Shown here piece by piece: positions 35,156 to 44,143 of a stretch of 64,000 nt of DNA; position 1 is the first letter of the stretch, and each line of letters starts with the position of its first letter. Under the pieces are notes generated by a model. It did not search any database and was not told the DNA's origin. It saw nothing but the letters and a program-made list of their open reading frames with translations. The stretch is taken from the NCBI GenBank assembly GCA_965247665.1, contig CBDFHH010000005.1, forward strand, positions 434,001-498,000. Direction: 5' to 3'. The stretch is from CAUZWH01 sp965247665. GTDB taxonomy: Bacteria; Pseudomonadota; Alphaproteobacteria; SHVV01. The translations under genes and the position numbers were made by a program.

Positions 35156-35785
35156 ATGGACATCAACCCCGACGACCTTAGTAGTGCCGAGTGCTACCGC
35201 CTTTTGGTCGGTATTGTCGTGCCGCGGCCGATCGCCTGGGTCACCAGCATGGATGCGGAGGGCCGCGTCAACGCTGCGCCCTTCAGCTGCTACACCTTCG
35301 TGTGCAAGGCGCCGCCCATGGTGGCGATCGTCGTCGGCCACCGTGAGCAACGGCTCAAGGACACCTCGAACAACATTCACGATGGCAGCGATTTCGTCGT
35401 TAACGCGGTGACCGACGACATCGCCGAGCCGATGCACGAAACCTCGGCCGACTATCCCTCGGAGATGAGCGAGGTGGAGGCGCTGGGGCTCGAACTGGCG
35501 CCGAGCAAGGTGATCAGAACTCCGGGGGTCGCGATCTCGCCGATTCACATGGAATGCAAGCTGCACCGAATCGAAGTGTTCGGTCACGAGAGCGACGAGC
35601 TGATCGTCGGCGAGGTCGTGCATTTCGATATCGACGACCGCCTGATAGCCGGCAAGCGTATCAACATCGGGGCCTATCACCCGCTCGCGCGCCTCGGCGG
35701 CCCCAACTACGCCAAGCTCGGCGAGCGCATGACAATGGCGTTCTCATCCGAGTTCGGAGGACAGTTGAACCGGCGCAGCGCCTAG
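35156..35785 (+). CDS. flavin reductase-like FMN-binding split-barrel protein
   Basis: 209 aa from the ATG at 35156 (AAGAGGA upstream). Pattern: LVGIVVPRPIAWVTSMDAEGRVNAAPFS in pieces, FVCKAPPMVAIVV, KDTSNNIHDGSDFVVN. This is the flavin reductase domain family (PF01613), with the P-R-P-I-A start strand common in members of the nearby-genome type. It could supply reduced flavin to the LLM oxidoreductases, although it is not in their operons (inference); many members have other redox roles. Confidence 0.85.
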   Translation: MDINPDDLSSAECYRLLVGIVVPRPIAWVTSMDAEGRVNAAPFSCYTFVCKAPPMVAIVVGHREQRLKDTSNNIHDGSDFVVNAVTDDIAEPMHETSADYPSEMSEVEALGLELAPSKVIRTPGVAISPIHMECKLHRIEVFGHESDELIVGEVVHFDIDDRLIAGKRINIGAYHPLARLGGPNYAKLGERMTMAFSSEFGGQLNRRSA

Positions 35786-36019
35786 CCGGCTCGACTCGCG
35801 AGCGCTGTCCCTTCGCCTCGGAACCCCGTTGGGCGGCCGCCGGCGCGGGTGATCAAAGCGAACATCGGCCCGTCGCAAACCACCCGAAACCTGCGAACAC
35901 AGCCCTGCCCGTCGCCGCGGCGCGCGGCGCGTACGGCGTCACCGCATCTCAAGCGTTGGTCGCTTCGGTCCCCGCATCCGAAATTACGGGTGAAGGGTGG
36001 CCTGCCGTCCGTCACTCAG

Positions 36020-36053
36020 TGGATGGTGCCCCTGGCTGGATGGTGCCCCTGGC
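36020..36053. repeat. 17-bp perfect tandem duplication at the 3' end of tRNA-Leu
   Basis: TGGATGGTGCCCCTGGC occurs at 36020-36036 and again at 36037-36053. The second copy contains the last 13 bases of tRNA-Leu including CCA (36041-36053); the first lies just outside it. This looks like a slippage duplication or the scar of a site-specific recombination event at a tRNA 3' end. Confidence 0.95.
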
Positions 36054-36127
36054 CTGACTCGAACAGGCACGTCCTTGCGGACAACAGATTTTGAGTCTGC
36101 CGCGTCTACCAATTCCGCCACAGGGGC
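36041..36127 (-). tRNA. tRNA-Leu (anticodon CAA)
   Basis: 87 bases with encoded CCA. Acceptor stem GCCCCTG pairs with CAGGGGC; D-arm contains AATTGGTAGACGC; anticodon stem GCAGA/TCTGT holds the loop CTCAAAA with anticodon CAA (36093-36091), reading UUG; a long variable arm GTCCGCAAGGAC typical of leucine tRNAs; T-loop TTCGAGT. On the minus strand between the flavin reductase and PanE-like genes, transcribed alone. Confidence 0.97.
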
Positions 36128-36290
36128 TCTTCGACCGTGGCCGCCCCGCGGGGCGCCACCCGACGGCATCTTAACCCCACGCCTGGGCCGGTCAACTGAC
36201 GGCGCGAGCGCATCCTCGCCGCAACCCGTCCGGTGTGCGCCCGCGGTGTCCGCTTGCTAATCTGCCTCCGTTCCTAATCTGGAGGCAGCC

Positions 36291-37229
36291 ATGAAGATCG
36301 CGATCGTCGGCACCGGGGCCATGGGCTCGGTCTATACCGCCCTTATGGGCGATGCCGGCCACGAGGTGTGGGCGATCGATTCCTGGGCCGAGCATGTCGA
36401 AGCGATCAAGGCCAACGGTCTTCGGGTCGAGGGCGCCAGCGGCGACCGCACGGTCATGGTGAATGCCACCACCGATGTCGGCGAAGTCGGGATCTGTGAC
36501 CTCGTCGTGATCGCCACCAAGGCGATGCATGTCGAAACGGCCGCGGCCGGTGCGCACCCGCTGGTCGGCCGCGACACCGCGGTGGTGACGATACAAAACG
36601 GCCTCGGCAGCGCCGACCGCGTGGCCGAAGCGATGACCGGGACGGCGGTGATGATCGGCGTTGCCGGCGGCTTCGGCGCTTCGATCAAGGGGCCGGGTCA
36701 CGCCCATCACAACGACATGGAGCTGATCCGGCTGGGTAACCGCGACGGCGCGATCACACCCGAACTCAGGAGAATCGCCGAAATCTGGGAGGGCGCTGGC
36801 TTCACGGTGCGAACGTTCGACGACATCGCCCAGCTTGTATGGGAGAAGCTGATCTGCAATGTCTGTTTTTCGGCCTCGACGGCGCTGACGGCGTGGACCA
36901 TCGGACAAGTGATGGCCGACCCAGACACCTGGCGCATGGCATCGGGCTGCGCGGTCGAGGCCTACGAAGTCGCGCGAGCCAAGAACATCGCCCTCTCGTT
37001 CGGCGACCCGGTCGCCTATGTGCGCGAGTTTGGCTCCAGGATCCCCGGCGCCTATTCATCGCTGGCGCTCGACCTGCTGGCGGGCCGGGCTTCTGAGATC
37101 GACGCGATCAACGGGTCGATCCCGCCGACGGCTCAAGAGGTCGGCCTCTCCGCGCCCTACAACGAAACCGTCAGTGCGTTGGTGCGCGCCAAGGAGCGAC
37201 GGCTCGGCGTTCGGGCGGCCGAGGATTAG
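36291..37229 (+). CDS. 2-dehydropantoate 2-reductase family protein (PanE-like)
   Basis: 312 aa. Rossmann start MKIAIVGTGAMGSVYTALMGDAGHEV in pieces, the VTIQNGLGS motif, catalytic lysine in VWEKLICNVCFS, and the substrate-site EIDAINGSI near residue 270. Ketopantoate reductase makes pantoate for CoA synthesis with NADPH, but many catabolic paralogues exist. The intergenic gap to the downstream MFS gene is 17 bases, so they may be an operon, which favours a paralogue over the biosynthetic PanE. Family sure. Confidence 0.87.
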   Translation: MKIAIVGTGAMGSVYTALMGDAGHEVWAIDSWAEHVEAIKANGLRVEGASGDRTVMVNATTDVGEVGICDLVVIATKAMHVETAAAGAHPLVGRDTAVVTIQNGLGSADRVAEAMTGTAVMIGVAGGFGASIKGPGHAHHNDMELIRLGNRDGAITPELRRIAEIWEGAGFTVRTFDDIAQLVWEKLICNVCFSASTALTAWTIGQVMADPDTWRMASGCAVEAYEVARAKNIALSFGDPVAYVREFGSRIPGAYSSLALDLLAGRASEIDAINGSIPPTAQEVGLSAPYNETVSALVRAKERRLGVRAAED

Positions 37230-37246
37230 CCCGAACGCCACTGTCG

Positions 37247-38416
37247 ATGCCCCGCCAACGCCTCGCCTTCGTGGCCGCGATCGCCGTCAACCCGGCGCTG
37301 GGATCGCTCTACGCCTGGAGCATCTTCCTCGAGCCGTTGGAATTCGCCCTGTCGTTGCCGCGGGCTGAACTGTCGATCGTGTTCTCGGTGGCGGTGGTGT
37401 TTTTCACCGGCGGCATGGTATTCGGACCGGCGGTCTACCGGCTCGTTGCAACCCCGATACTGGCGGCCCTGGTGACCCTGTTGTGCGCAATCGGTCTGGC
37501 GGTAACAGCCTCGGCGGCGTCATTGGCGGTGATCGTGTTCGGCTACGGCGTGCTGTTCGGAAGCGGCAGTGGCTTCGGCTACAGCGTGATGCTGCAGGCG
37601 GTCAATCTGGCCCTGCCGCAACGCAGCGGCCTCGCCAACGGTATCGGCATCGGCTTGTTCGCGGGCGGATCTGTTCTTTTCGCCCAACTGTTTGGTTGGA
37701 GCGTCGCTGCATACGGCGTGGCGTGGACGATGTGGGCGATGGCCGCTCTGTTCGTGGTTGTCGCCGCGATCGCGGCGCTGTTCCTTCGTGTATCGCAAGT
37801 CAGCCTGCATGTGGCCGGACGGCTGCGCGCGGCCGACGGGGAAGTCGGCGCGGGGCGCCTGTTCTGGCTGATCTGGGCCGGCTTTCTGCTCGGAGCCGGC
37901 AGCGGCCTGATGTGCATCAGCCAAGCAGCCGGAATGGTGACGGCCTATGGCGGTACCGTGGCGCTGGCGGTATGGGGGACGACCATGGTCGCGGCCGGAA
38001 ACTGCGCCGGCCGGCTGGTGGGCGGCGCGCTCGCCGACTACCTGCCCGCACGTACGGTGGTGGTCGGCGCCCACGCCATCTCCGGGATCGGGCTGCTCGC
38101 CTTGGCCGCCGCCCCGAGTGCAAGCGTCGCGGTGGTAGCCATCGCCATGGCCGGGTTGTCCTACGGCCTGCAATCGGGCTCGTACCCCTCGGCGTTGGCC
38201 ATCTATTACGGCGCGGAGAATTACGGCCGCATGATGGGACGATTGATGACGGCGTGGGGAATAGCCGGCCTGTCCGCACCGATCTTGGCCGGTGCGCTGT
38301 ACGATGCGCGCGGCTCCTATGCGTTCGCCGTGTGGCTGGCCAGCGGCGCCGCCGTGCTGGCGATCCTCGTCAGCCTGTGGCTGCCGGGCCGCGACGCGAC
38401 GACGCGGCCGGCCTGA
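37247..38416 (+). CDS. MFS transporter, OFA-like
   Basis: 389 aa with about 12 membrane helices. N-terminus AVNPALGSLYAWSIFLEPLE is typical of the oxalate/formate antiporter-like branch, and GYGVLFGSGSGFGYSV and QRSGLANGIGIGLF match the A-like motif and helix 5 region. Likely exchanges or imports a small organic acid across the inner membrane. Downstream of the PanE-like reductase. About 250 bases with no recognisable gene follow before the DedA-family gene. Confidence 0.85.
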   Translation: MPRQRLAFVAAIAVNPALGSLYAWSIFLEPLEFALSLPRAELSIVFSVAVVFFTGGMVFGPAVYRLVATPILAALVTLLCAIGLAVTASAASLAVIVFGYGVLFGSGSGFGYSVMLQAVNLALPQRSGLANGIGIGLFAGGSVLFAQLFGWSVAAYGVAWTMWAMAALFVVVAAIAALFLRVSQVSLHVAGRLRAADGEVGAGRLFWLIWAGFLLGAGSGLMCISQAAGMVTAYGGTVALAVWGTTMVAAGNCAGRLVGGALADYLPARTVVVGAHAISGIGLLALAAAPSASVAVVAIAMAGLSYGLQSGSYPSALAIYYGAENYGRMMGRLMTAWGIAGLSAPILAGALYDARGSYAFAVWLASGAAVLAILVSLWLPGRDATTRPA

Positions 38417-38670
38417 GCGGAGACGGAGATGGGCGATCGCAGGCCAACAGAATCGCGAGCGTCGCCGCCGCGGGTTTGGTCGGCACTGGCTGGGGTGACG
38501 GCGAAGCGGCCGCGGTGCCGTTGGCCCGTGAGGGCGGCGCGAAGTTGGCGGTCGAGGGCGATTTCGTCGCGGAGTCTACGCCGTTGCACGCGGACGCGCG
38601 TGGGATAGCGTTGGCCGCGCGACGCACGACCTGCTATCACCGCGCCCGACCTCGCTCGACCTCGCCCGCC

Positions 38671-39252
38671 TTGATTACCCGCCTGTACGACTGGACGATG
38701 GACCTCGCGGCGCGCCCGCGCGCGCTGTGGCTGCTTGCGCTTATCTCGTTCACCGAGAGCTCGTTCTTTCCGATTCCGCCTGACGTGATGCTGATCCCGA
38801 TGGTTCTGGCGGCGCCGACCCGCGCTTGGCGCATCGCCGCAATGTGCACCGCGGGATCGGTTCTCGGCGGCGCGTTCGGCTATCTCATTGGTGTCGGTGC
38901 GTTCGCAGCAATCGGTCGGCCGCTGCTCGAATTCTACGGCTATATAGATCAATTCGAAGAATACCAAGCGCTGTACAGGACGTGGGGCATGTGGATCGTC
39001 AGCGTCGCCGGCTTCACGCCGCTGCCCTACAAGGTGATTTCGATTACCTCGGGGGTGATGCGGCTCGACGTGGCGACTTTTCTGCTGGTGTCGGCGGCGT
39101 CGCGGGGGCTGCGATTCTTCATCGTCGCGGCGTTGCTGTGGTACTTCGGCGAACCGATTCGGCGCTTCATCGAGGGCCATCTCGCCATGCTGGCGACGCT
39201 TTTCCTCGTCCTGCTGCTCGGCGGCTTCGTGGTAATCCGTTTCGTTTTTTGA
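38671..39252 (+). CDS. DedA/YqaA-family inner membrane protein
   Basis: 193 aa if it starts at the TTG 38671 (ITRLYDWTMDLAARP), 184 aa from the ATG at 38698. The LYDWT.. segment is usual in YqaA homologues, so the TTG start is preferred, though no clear ribosome-binding site is seen. Family signatures: FTESSFFPIPPDVMLIPM, GSVLGGAFGYLIG, and the VAGFTPLPYKVISITSGV re-entrant loop. DedA/VTT proteins are linked to membrane lipid flipping and proton balance. Followed by dsbB and coq7. Confidence 0.88.
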   Translation: MITRLYDWTMDLAARPRALWLLALISFTESSFFPIPPDVMLIPMVLAAPTRAWRIAAMCTAGSVLGGAFGYLIGVGAFAAIGRPLLEFYGYIDQFEEYQALYRTWGMWIVSVAGFTPLPYKVISITSGVMRLDVATFLLVSAASRGLRFFIVAALLWYFGEPIRRFIEGHLAMLATLFLVLLLGGFVVIRFVF

Positions 39253-39273
39253 GAGTTGCGCTATATCGCCGGT

Positions 39274-39765
39274 ATGGCTGCCACACTGATCGCCCGCGCG
39301 CCGCTTGCGCTGCTCGTCGCCAGCGTTGCCCTGCTGCTTGCGGCGCTGGGTTTTCAGTATCTCGGCAATCTCGATCCGTGCGTACTGTGCATCTACCAGC
39401 GTTGGCCCTACCTGGTCGCCGCCGGCAGCTGCGGCGTCGCTCTTGTTGCCAAGAGCTGGACCCGACCGGTGCTGTTCGCGTGCGGTGCTGTATTTTTGGT
39501 CGGCGTTGGGCTGGCCGGGTTCCACGTCGGCGTCGAGCAGGGCTGGTGGGCCGGCACCGCAGCTTGTGGCAGCACCGGCGGTGCGACCACGGTCGAAGAA
39601 CTGCGCGCGCAGATCATGAGTGCCCCGGTGACCCGTTGCGACGAGGTCGCTTGGTCGCTGTTCGGGATTTCGATGGCCGGCTATAATTTTCTGATCTCCG
39701 CGGGCCTGGCGGGCGCAAGCGTGTTCGCCGGCCTGCGCTGGCAGGTCCGAGGCGTCGCGACGTGA
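39274..39765 (+). CDS. dsbB: disulfide bond formation protein B
   Basis: 163 aa from the ATG at 39274; a TTG at 39256 is an unlikely alternative. Four membrane helices. First periplasmic loop has CVLC (DPCVLCIYQRWPY); the second loop carries Cys in TAACGST and in PVTRCDEVAW, the DsbA-interacting pair. DsbB reoxidises DsbA with ubiquinone, and the next gene, coq7, makes ubiquinone; its GTG start overlaps the dsbB stop. Confidence 0.9.
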   Translation: MAATLIARAPLALLVASVALLLAALGFQYLGNLDPCVLCIYQRWPYLVAAGSCGVALVAKSWTRPVLFACGAVFLVGVGLAGFHVGVEQGWWAGTAACGSTGGATTVEELRAQIMSAPVTRCDEVAWSLFGISMAGYNFLISAGLAGASVFAGLRWQVRGVAT

Positions 39766-40343
39766 GCCGCAAACCGACAAGAACGGCGAAGAAGAAGGTC
39801 ACGGCCGAGGACCGGCTGCCCGGCGACCTCACCGCAGCGGAGCTGATCGATCGTATGATCCGCGTCGACCAGGCCGGCGAATACGGCGCGCGGCGTATCT
39901 ACGAAGGTCAACTCGCGGTCCTGCGCGAAGGCGCGGCCAAGGCGCAGGTGCGGCAGATGGCTGAACAGGAGGCGCGCCATCTCGGACTTTTCGACAACCT
40001 CATGGTGACGCGGCGGGTGCGGCCGACGCTGCTCTCGCCGCTGTGGCACGTCGCAGGGTTCGCACTTGGCGCCGGCACCGCTTTCCTCGGCGACAAGGCC
40101 GCGATGGCCTGCACGGTGGCTGTGGAAGAGGTGATCGACGAGCACTACGCCGCCCAGTCGGACGCGCTCGGTGACGACGAGGCGCCGCTGCGGCAGGTGA
40201 TCGACCAAGCGCGAGCCCAGGAGATCGAGCATCGCGACACCGCGCTCGCAGCGGGCGCGACCGAAGCGCCGGGCTATGCGGTGCTCGCGGCAGCGATCAA
40301 ACGGGGATCGCGGCTGGCGATCTGGCTATCGGAACGGTTTTAG
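39762..40343 (+). CDS. coq7: demethoxyubiquinone hydroxylase (Coq7/CAT5 family)
   Basis: 193 aa from a GTG that overlaps the dsbB stop. Diiron carboxylate motifs in order: RVDQAGEYGA, MAEQEARHLGLF, VAVEEVIDEHY and AQEIEHRD, giving the two E-x2-H sets of the ferritin-like fold. Hydroxylates demethoxyubiquinone in the penultimate step of ubiquinone synthesis. Its presence indicates an aerobic, ubiquinone-using organism. Very sure. Confidence 0.94.
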   Translation: MSRKPTRTAKKKVTAEDRLPGDLTAAELIDRMIRVDQAGEYGARRIYEGQLAVLREGAAKAQVRQMAEQEARHLGLFDNLMVTRRVRPTLLSPLWHVAGFALGAGTAFLGDKAAMACTVAVEEVIDEHYAAQSDALGDDEAPLRQVIDQARAQEIEHRDTALAAGATEAPGYAVLAAAIKRGSRLAIWLSERF

Positions 40344-40359
40344 TAAAGCTGCAACCCGG

Positions 40360-40908
40360 TTACGGCTCCAGCTCGCTGTCCCAGTAGAGGTAGTCGCGCC
40401 AACTGTCGTGGAGATAGTTGGGCGGGAATTTGCGGCCGTTGCGCTGCAGGTCATGGACGCTGGGCTCGTGGGGCAGGCGCAGGGGGTGCATATCGCATTC
40501 GTTGGGCAATCGTCCGCCCTTGTGCAAATTGCAGTTCGCGCACGCCGTGACCACGTTGTCCCACATGGTGCGGCCGCCGCGCGAGCGCGGAATCAGATGA
40601 TCGAAAGTCAACTCGTTGGCGCTGCCGCAATACTGGCAGCTGAAACCGTCACGCAAAAACACGTTGAACCGCGTAAATGCGGGCCGGCGCGCCGGGCTGA
40701 CATACCGTTTGAGCGAGACCACGCTCGGCAGGTGCATCTCGAAGCTCGGCGAGTGCACCTTGTGCTCGTATTCGCAAACGATGTTGACGCGCTCGAGAAA
40801 CACAGCCTTAACTGCCTCCTGCCACGACAACAGCGACAGCGGGAAGTAGCTGAGCGGGCGATAGTCCGCGTTCAGCACCAGGGCCGGGCAACTCTCCAGT
40901 GCGACCAA
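40360..40908 (-). CDS. HNH endonuclease family protein
   Basis: 182 aa. Zinc-ribbon HNH domain: CQYCG (near residue 91), ELTFDHLIPRSRGGRTMWDNVV, and CANCNLHKGG, with H in FDHL, N in WDNV and H in NLHKG. The N-terminal ALVLNADYRPLSYFPLSLLSWQEA is shared by a widespread chromosomal group of HNH proteins present in most proteobacteria and cyanobacteria, probably DNA-repair-like rather than mobile. Convergent with coq7, 16 bases apart. Confidence 0.88.
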   Translation of the reverse strand: MVALESCPALVLNADYRPLSYFPLSLLSWQEAVKAVFLERVNIVCEYEHKVHSPSFEMHLPSVVSLKRYVSPARRPAFTRFNVFLRDGFSCQYCGSANELTFDHLIPRSRGGRTMWDNVVTACANCNLHKGGRLPNECDMHPLRLPHEPSVHDLQRNGRKFPPNYLHDSWRDYLYWDSELEP

Positions 40909-41046
40909 ACCTCTTCCTCCAACTGGGTCGAAACTACCCAGCAGGTACCGCTCGGTTGAAACGGCCCCTTTGAAGACTCTCGCTTTTGTGCGGGATTGTC
41001 GCCCGCCGGTCGCGAAAACGCCAGTTAAATTCAGGTGACCGCGGCT

Positions 41047-41751
41047 TCAGGCCGCGCCGGCAAGGGCACTCAAGTGGATGTCGTAGCCCGGTCCGAGCAG
41101 GTGCGCCGCCAAGAATTCGCCGCCCATGTCGAGACCGGTTCGATCGATCTGATGCCCCATCCCGGCGCACACGTGCCAGATGACGCCTACGCCGGCCGAC
41201 GACAGGCCGGCGACCGCATCGTGCAACGACTCGACCGGCACGACCTCGTCCGCATCGCCATGCACCAGCAGTACCGGCGGGCGCACGCTGATCTCGGCGG
41301 CAAGCCGCTGGGGTGCGACCAGAGAGCCGGAAAACCCGATGATCGCGGCCGGCGGCCGGTCGCGCCGCAGGCCCGCATAGAGCGACATCATGGTGCCCTG
41401 CGAAAACCCGACCAGGGCCAGTCGGTCGTTGCCAAGGCCGAGCCGCGCCAGCTCGTAGTCGATGAATTCGTTGAGGATCGGCGCGGCGCGTTCGGCCTCG
41501 GCCAGGATCGCCTCGGCCGTCCGGCTTGTCAGGCTGAACCATTGGCGACCGTAGGGCGCCATGTCGCAGGGCTCCGGCGCGTGCGGCGAGGAGAACTCGG
41601 CGTTGGGCAACCGTGGCGCCCAATAGGGCGCGAGCCCGAGCAAATCGTTGCCATCGGCCCCCAGGCCGTGCAGCAGGATGACCAGCATCTCGGCCGCGGC
41701 GCCGCTGGCCGGCGCCTTGACCGGACCCTGCAGGGGCCGCGCTTCACTCAT
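41047..41751 (-). CDS. phospholipase/carboxylesterase-family alpha/beta hydrolase
   Basis: 234 aa from the ATG at 41751, which overlaps the stop of the upstream SDR gene (ATGA). Catalytic triad by motif: Ser in LVGFSQGTMM, Asp in VHGDADEVVP, His in CAGMGHQID; oxyanion loop LLHGLGADGNDL. Resembles YpfH/EstB-type serine hydrolases that cleave short esters. It is the last gene of the TRAP-SDR transcription unit; whether this reflects function is not clear. Confidence 0.88.
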   Translation of the reverse strand: MSEARPLQGPVKAPASGAAAEMLVILLHGLGADGNDLLGLAPYWAPRLPNAEFSSPHAPEPCDMAPYGRQWFSLTSRTAEAILAEAERAAPILNEFIDYELARLGLGNDRLALVGFSQGTMMSLYAGLRRDRPPAAIIGFSGSLVAPQRLAAEISVRPPVLLVHGDADEVVPVESLHDAVAGLSSAGVGVIWHVCAGMGHQIDRTGLDMGGEFLAAHLLGPGYDIHLSALAGAA

Positions 41752-42602
41752 GCCGGGACCCCGACCCTTTCGGCGCTGACCTGCCACAGGCGTCGAGCGA
41801 CGGTTTCGTCGCGGCTGGCCGATGACGAGCGCGCCAGCGCGCAGCGATCGTAGTAGCCGCCGCTGGCACCCTCGACCTCGGGCGAAGTCGCGAGATAGAC
41901 GCTGGTCTTGCCGCCGTCGGCGACGGAAATGCCGGAGGTTCGCATCAGCGCGGCAAGGAGCAGCCTGACCGGCAGCCCGTTGTTGCTGCCGAATCGCGTG
42001 CGCACGAAGCCGGGGTGCAGCGCGTTGGCGGTGACGCCGCTGCCGTCGAGGCGCCGCGCCAGCTCGTAGGTGAACAGGATGTTGGCGAGCTTGGATTGCT
42101 CGTAGGCGCGTCGGCCGAAATAGGCGCGACGCCCTTCGAGATCGTCGAAATTGATCGCGCCGCGATGGTGTGCCGTCGACGCCACATTGACGATTCGCGC
42201 CGGCGCGCTGGTCTTGATCAGCTCGAGCAACTCGTGGGTCAGCAGGAAGTAGTTGAGATGGTTGAGTGCCCAAGTCATCTCGATGCCGTCGGGGTTTTCG
42301 CGGCGCCGCATGAAAATCGCCCCGGCATTGTTGAGCAGCACGTCGAGCCGGTCGCAACGCTCGCGGATCTCGCCCGCCACACGCCGGACCTGGTCGAGGC
42401 GCGAAAGGTCGGCCTGGAGAAACGAGATCGCTTCGTTATCGGCTTCGCGCCGCATGCGCGCGACAACCGCGCGCCCCTTGTCGGCATTGCGGCTCACCAG
42501 GACCAGCGTCGCACCGGCCGCGGCGATGCACGTCGCCGCTTCCTTGCCGACGCCATCGGTCGCCCCGGTCACGACCACGGTCTTGCCGCGCATGTCGGTC
42601 AC
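41748..42602 (-). CDS. short-chain dehydrogenase/reductase, retinol-dehydrogenase-like
   Basis: 284 aa. Cofactor motif TGATDGVGKEAA, with basic residues after beta 2 (VSRNADKGR) suggesting NADP(H); LLNNAGAI; catalytic Ser in IVNVASTAHHRG; Y-x3-K in AYEQSKLANILF; PGFVRTRF. This is the RDH11/WWOX-like subgroup. Lies 9 bases after the TRAP dctQ gene and overlaps the esterase start, so it is co-transcribed with the transporter. Confidence 0.9.
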   Translation of the reverse strand: MTDMRGKTVVVTGATDGVGKEAATCIAAAGATLVLVSRNADKGRAVVARMRREADNEAISFLQADLSRLDQVRRVAGEIRERCDRLDVLLNNAGAIFMRRRENPDGIEMTWALNHLNYFLLTHELLELIKTSAPARIVNVASTAHHRGAINFDDLEGRRAYFGRRAYEQSKLANILFTYELARRLDGSGVTANALHPGFVRTRFGSNNGLPVRLLLAALMRTSGISVADGGKTSVYLATSPEVEGASGGYYDRCALARSSSASRDETVARRLWQVSAERVGVPA

Positions 42603-42611
42603 GCGCCACCG

Positions 42612-43124
42612 CTAGTTGTCGTCGTCGCCGGGATCCGATTGCAGCTCATGGAAATGATCGAACGCCTTGCCGACGAACTCGACCGCAGTGAACGCAAAAC
42701 CGGCGGCGATGACGATCAGCAACGTCCATTTCTGGATCGGGTAGATACCGTAGGTTTCGACCTGTCTTACGTAGTGGTCCCAAGTCGTCATGCCGGCATA
42801 ATACGCAGCTGTCGCGCAGGCAACGGCGGCAACGGCCGTGACCAGCAGGTTGAGCTTGATCTGGGTTCGTACCGGCAGTGCGGTCACCAGCAAATCGATG
42901 CGGACGTGCCCCTCGGCGCGGCGCACAAGCCACGCCATGCCGAGAAACGGGGTGTACAGCAGGATGTATTCGGTCAGCTCAAGCACCCAGCCGATGGGGG
43001 CGGCAAGAAAATACCGCCCCACCACATCGGCCGAGACCGAGGCCATCGCGAACAACAGCAGCAGGCCGACGGTCGCCGCCAGCAGCGACAGGAAACGCTG
43101 CCAAAGATCTGCGACCGCGGCCAT
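42612..43124 (-). CDS. TRAP transporter small permease, DctQ family
   Basis: 170 aa, four membrane helices. Carries VSADVVGRYFLAAPIGWVLELTEYIL in pieces, the DctQ signature around the first loop. Nine bases downstream of the binding-protein gene. In this cluster the order is M-P-Q (minus strand), differing from the P-Q-M order of the other TRAP operon in this window, so the two are not a recent duplication. Confidence 0.88.
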   Translation of the reverse strand: MAAVADLWQRFLSLLAATVGLLLLFAMASVSADVVGRYFLAAPIGWVLELTEYILLYTPFLGMAWLVRRAEGHVRIDLLVTALPVRTQIKLNLLVTAVAAVACATAAYYAGMTTWDHYVRQVETYGIYPIQKWTLLIVIAAGFAFTAVEFVGKAFDHFHELQSDPGDDDN

Positions 43125-43133
43125 CGATCTGCG

Positions 43134-44120
43134 TTACTCGCTCAAGCTCTTGAGCTTGGGCCCGTTGTTCGGGTTCTTCTCGAGATAGTCCTCCCAGCCG
43201 GCGCTGTAGGCGGTTTCGACGTAGCGCTTGGTATCGGCATCGGAGAACTTGAGGAAGTTGACGCCCAGGCCCTTCAGCAGGGTGTCTTCCTTGTTGATGT
43301 AGTCGGCCATGAACTTCTCGGCACGCGCCTCGAGCTGAGCGCCGATCTTTTCGAGTTCGGCCTGCACATCCGCCGGCAGTCCATCCCACACCTTCTTGTT
43401 GAAGATGATCGCCGTGTTGGCTGAATAGAAGGGAATGTCGATCACATATCTCGTAACCTCCTGCCAACCGAAATCGGTGATGCCGCCGTAACTCCAACCG
43501 TAGCCATCGACCACCTTGCGATCGAGCGCCTGGTAAACCTCGGAAGGCGACATGTTGATCGGCGTGCCACCGAACGCTTTGACCAAGGAGATGTAGACCG
43601 GAGTGACGCGGAACTTGAGGCCCGTGAAATCGGGTTTGTCGAGCTTCTTATTGACGAACATGCGGAACGCCTTGCCGGGCGAGCCGCCGGTGTTGGCGAG
43701 ATAAACCACGCCGGCATCTTCGTGGATACTGCGCATGAGGTCGTAGAACCCGCTCTTGCGCAGTTCGGTGGGCGGCAGTTTGGCGTACTGCACCGCCATC
43801 GCCTCCGGAATCTGGCCGGTGTAGTAGCTTGCGGCGCCGAGGATCAGATCGACGCTGCCGTTGCGGACCGCTTCGAACTGCTCGAACGTCGGCACCACCT
43901 CGTTGGCGCCGAGATAGCTGATGATCACCTTGCCCTTCAGGTTCTTGTTGCTGTTGACCATCCGCTGAAACATCAGGAACGGTTCCGACCAATAGTAGCT
44001 CTGAACCCACGGCGTAATGCCCTTGAGAGTGACGGGCTCCGCTCGGGCCGGCTGCGGGCCGGCGATGGCGAGCGCGATAACTGCGACCGCCAGCGCGAAA
44101 ATCAACACTCGAGTACGCAT
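43134..44120 (-). CDS. TRAP transporter substrate-binding protein, DctP family
   Basis: 328 aa; ATG at 44120 after GGAGGATGTC. Signal peptide (LIFALAVAVIALAIAGPQPARA). Family features: EQFEAVRNGSVDLILGA, FTGLKFRVTPVYI (ligand-binding Arg strand), LDRKVVDGYGWSYGGI and FYSANTAIIFNKKVWDGLP. The ligand Arg follows KFR-VTP as usual for carboxylate-binding DctP proteins. Sits between dctM and dctQ. With the nitrile-hydratase-like operon upstream on the same strand, its ligand may be an acid or nitrile linked to that enzyme (inference). Confidence 0.88.
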   Translation of the reverse strand: MRTRVLIFALAVAVIALAIAGPQPARAEPVTLKGITPWVQSYYWSEPFLMFQRMVNSNKNLKGKVIISYLGANEVVPTFEQFEAVRNGSVDLILGAASYYTGQIPEAMAVQYAKLPPTELRKSGFYDLMRSIHEDAGVVYLANTGGSPGKAFRMFVNKKLDKPDFTGLKFRVTPVYISLVKAFGGTPINMSPSEVYQALDRKVVDGYGWSYGGITDFGWQEVTRYVIDIPFYSANTAIIFNKKVWDGLPADVQAELEKIGAQLEARAEKFMADYINKEDTLLKGLGVNFLKFSDADTKRYVETAYSAGWEDYLEKNPNNGPKLKSLSE

Positions 44121-44143
44121 GACATCCTCCTCTCCTTGTTGGA

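Noticed and set aside
36041..36127. Integrated mobile element at tRNA-Leu
   Set aside because: No integrase, transposase or phage genes lie within several kilobases; only the 17-bp duplication remains as a hint.
37483..38670. Long plus-strand extension upstream of the DedA/YqaA-family gene
   Set aside because: It overlaps the MFS transporter in another frame and is Arg-rich without domain matches; only the part from about 38671 resembles a protein family.
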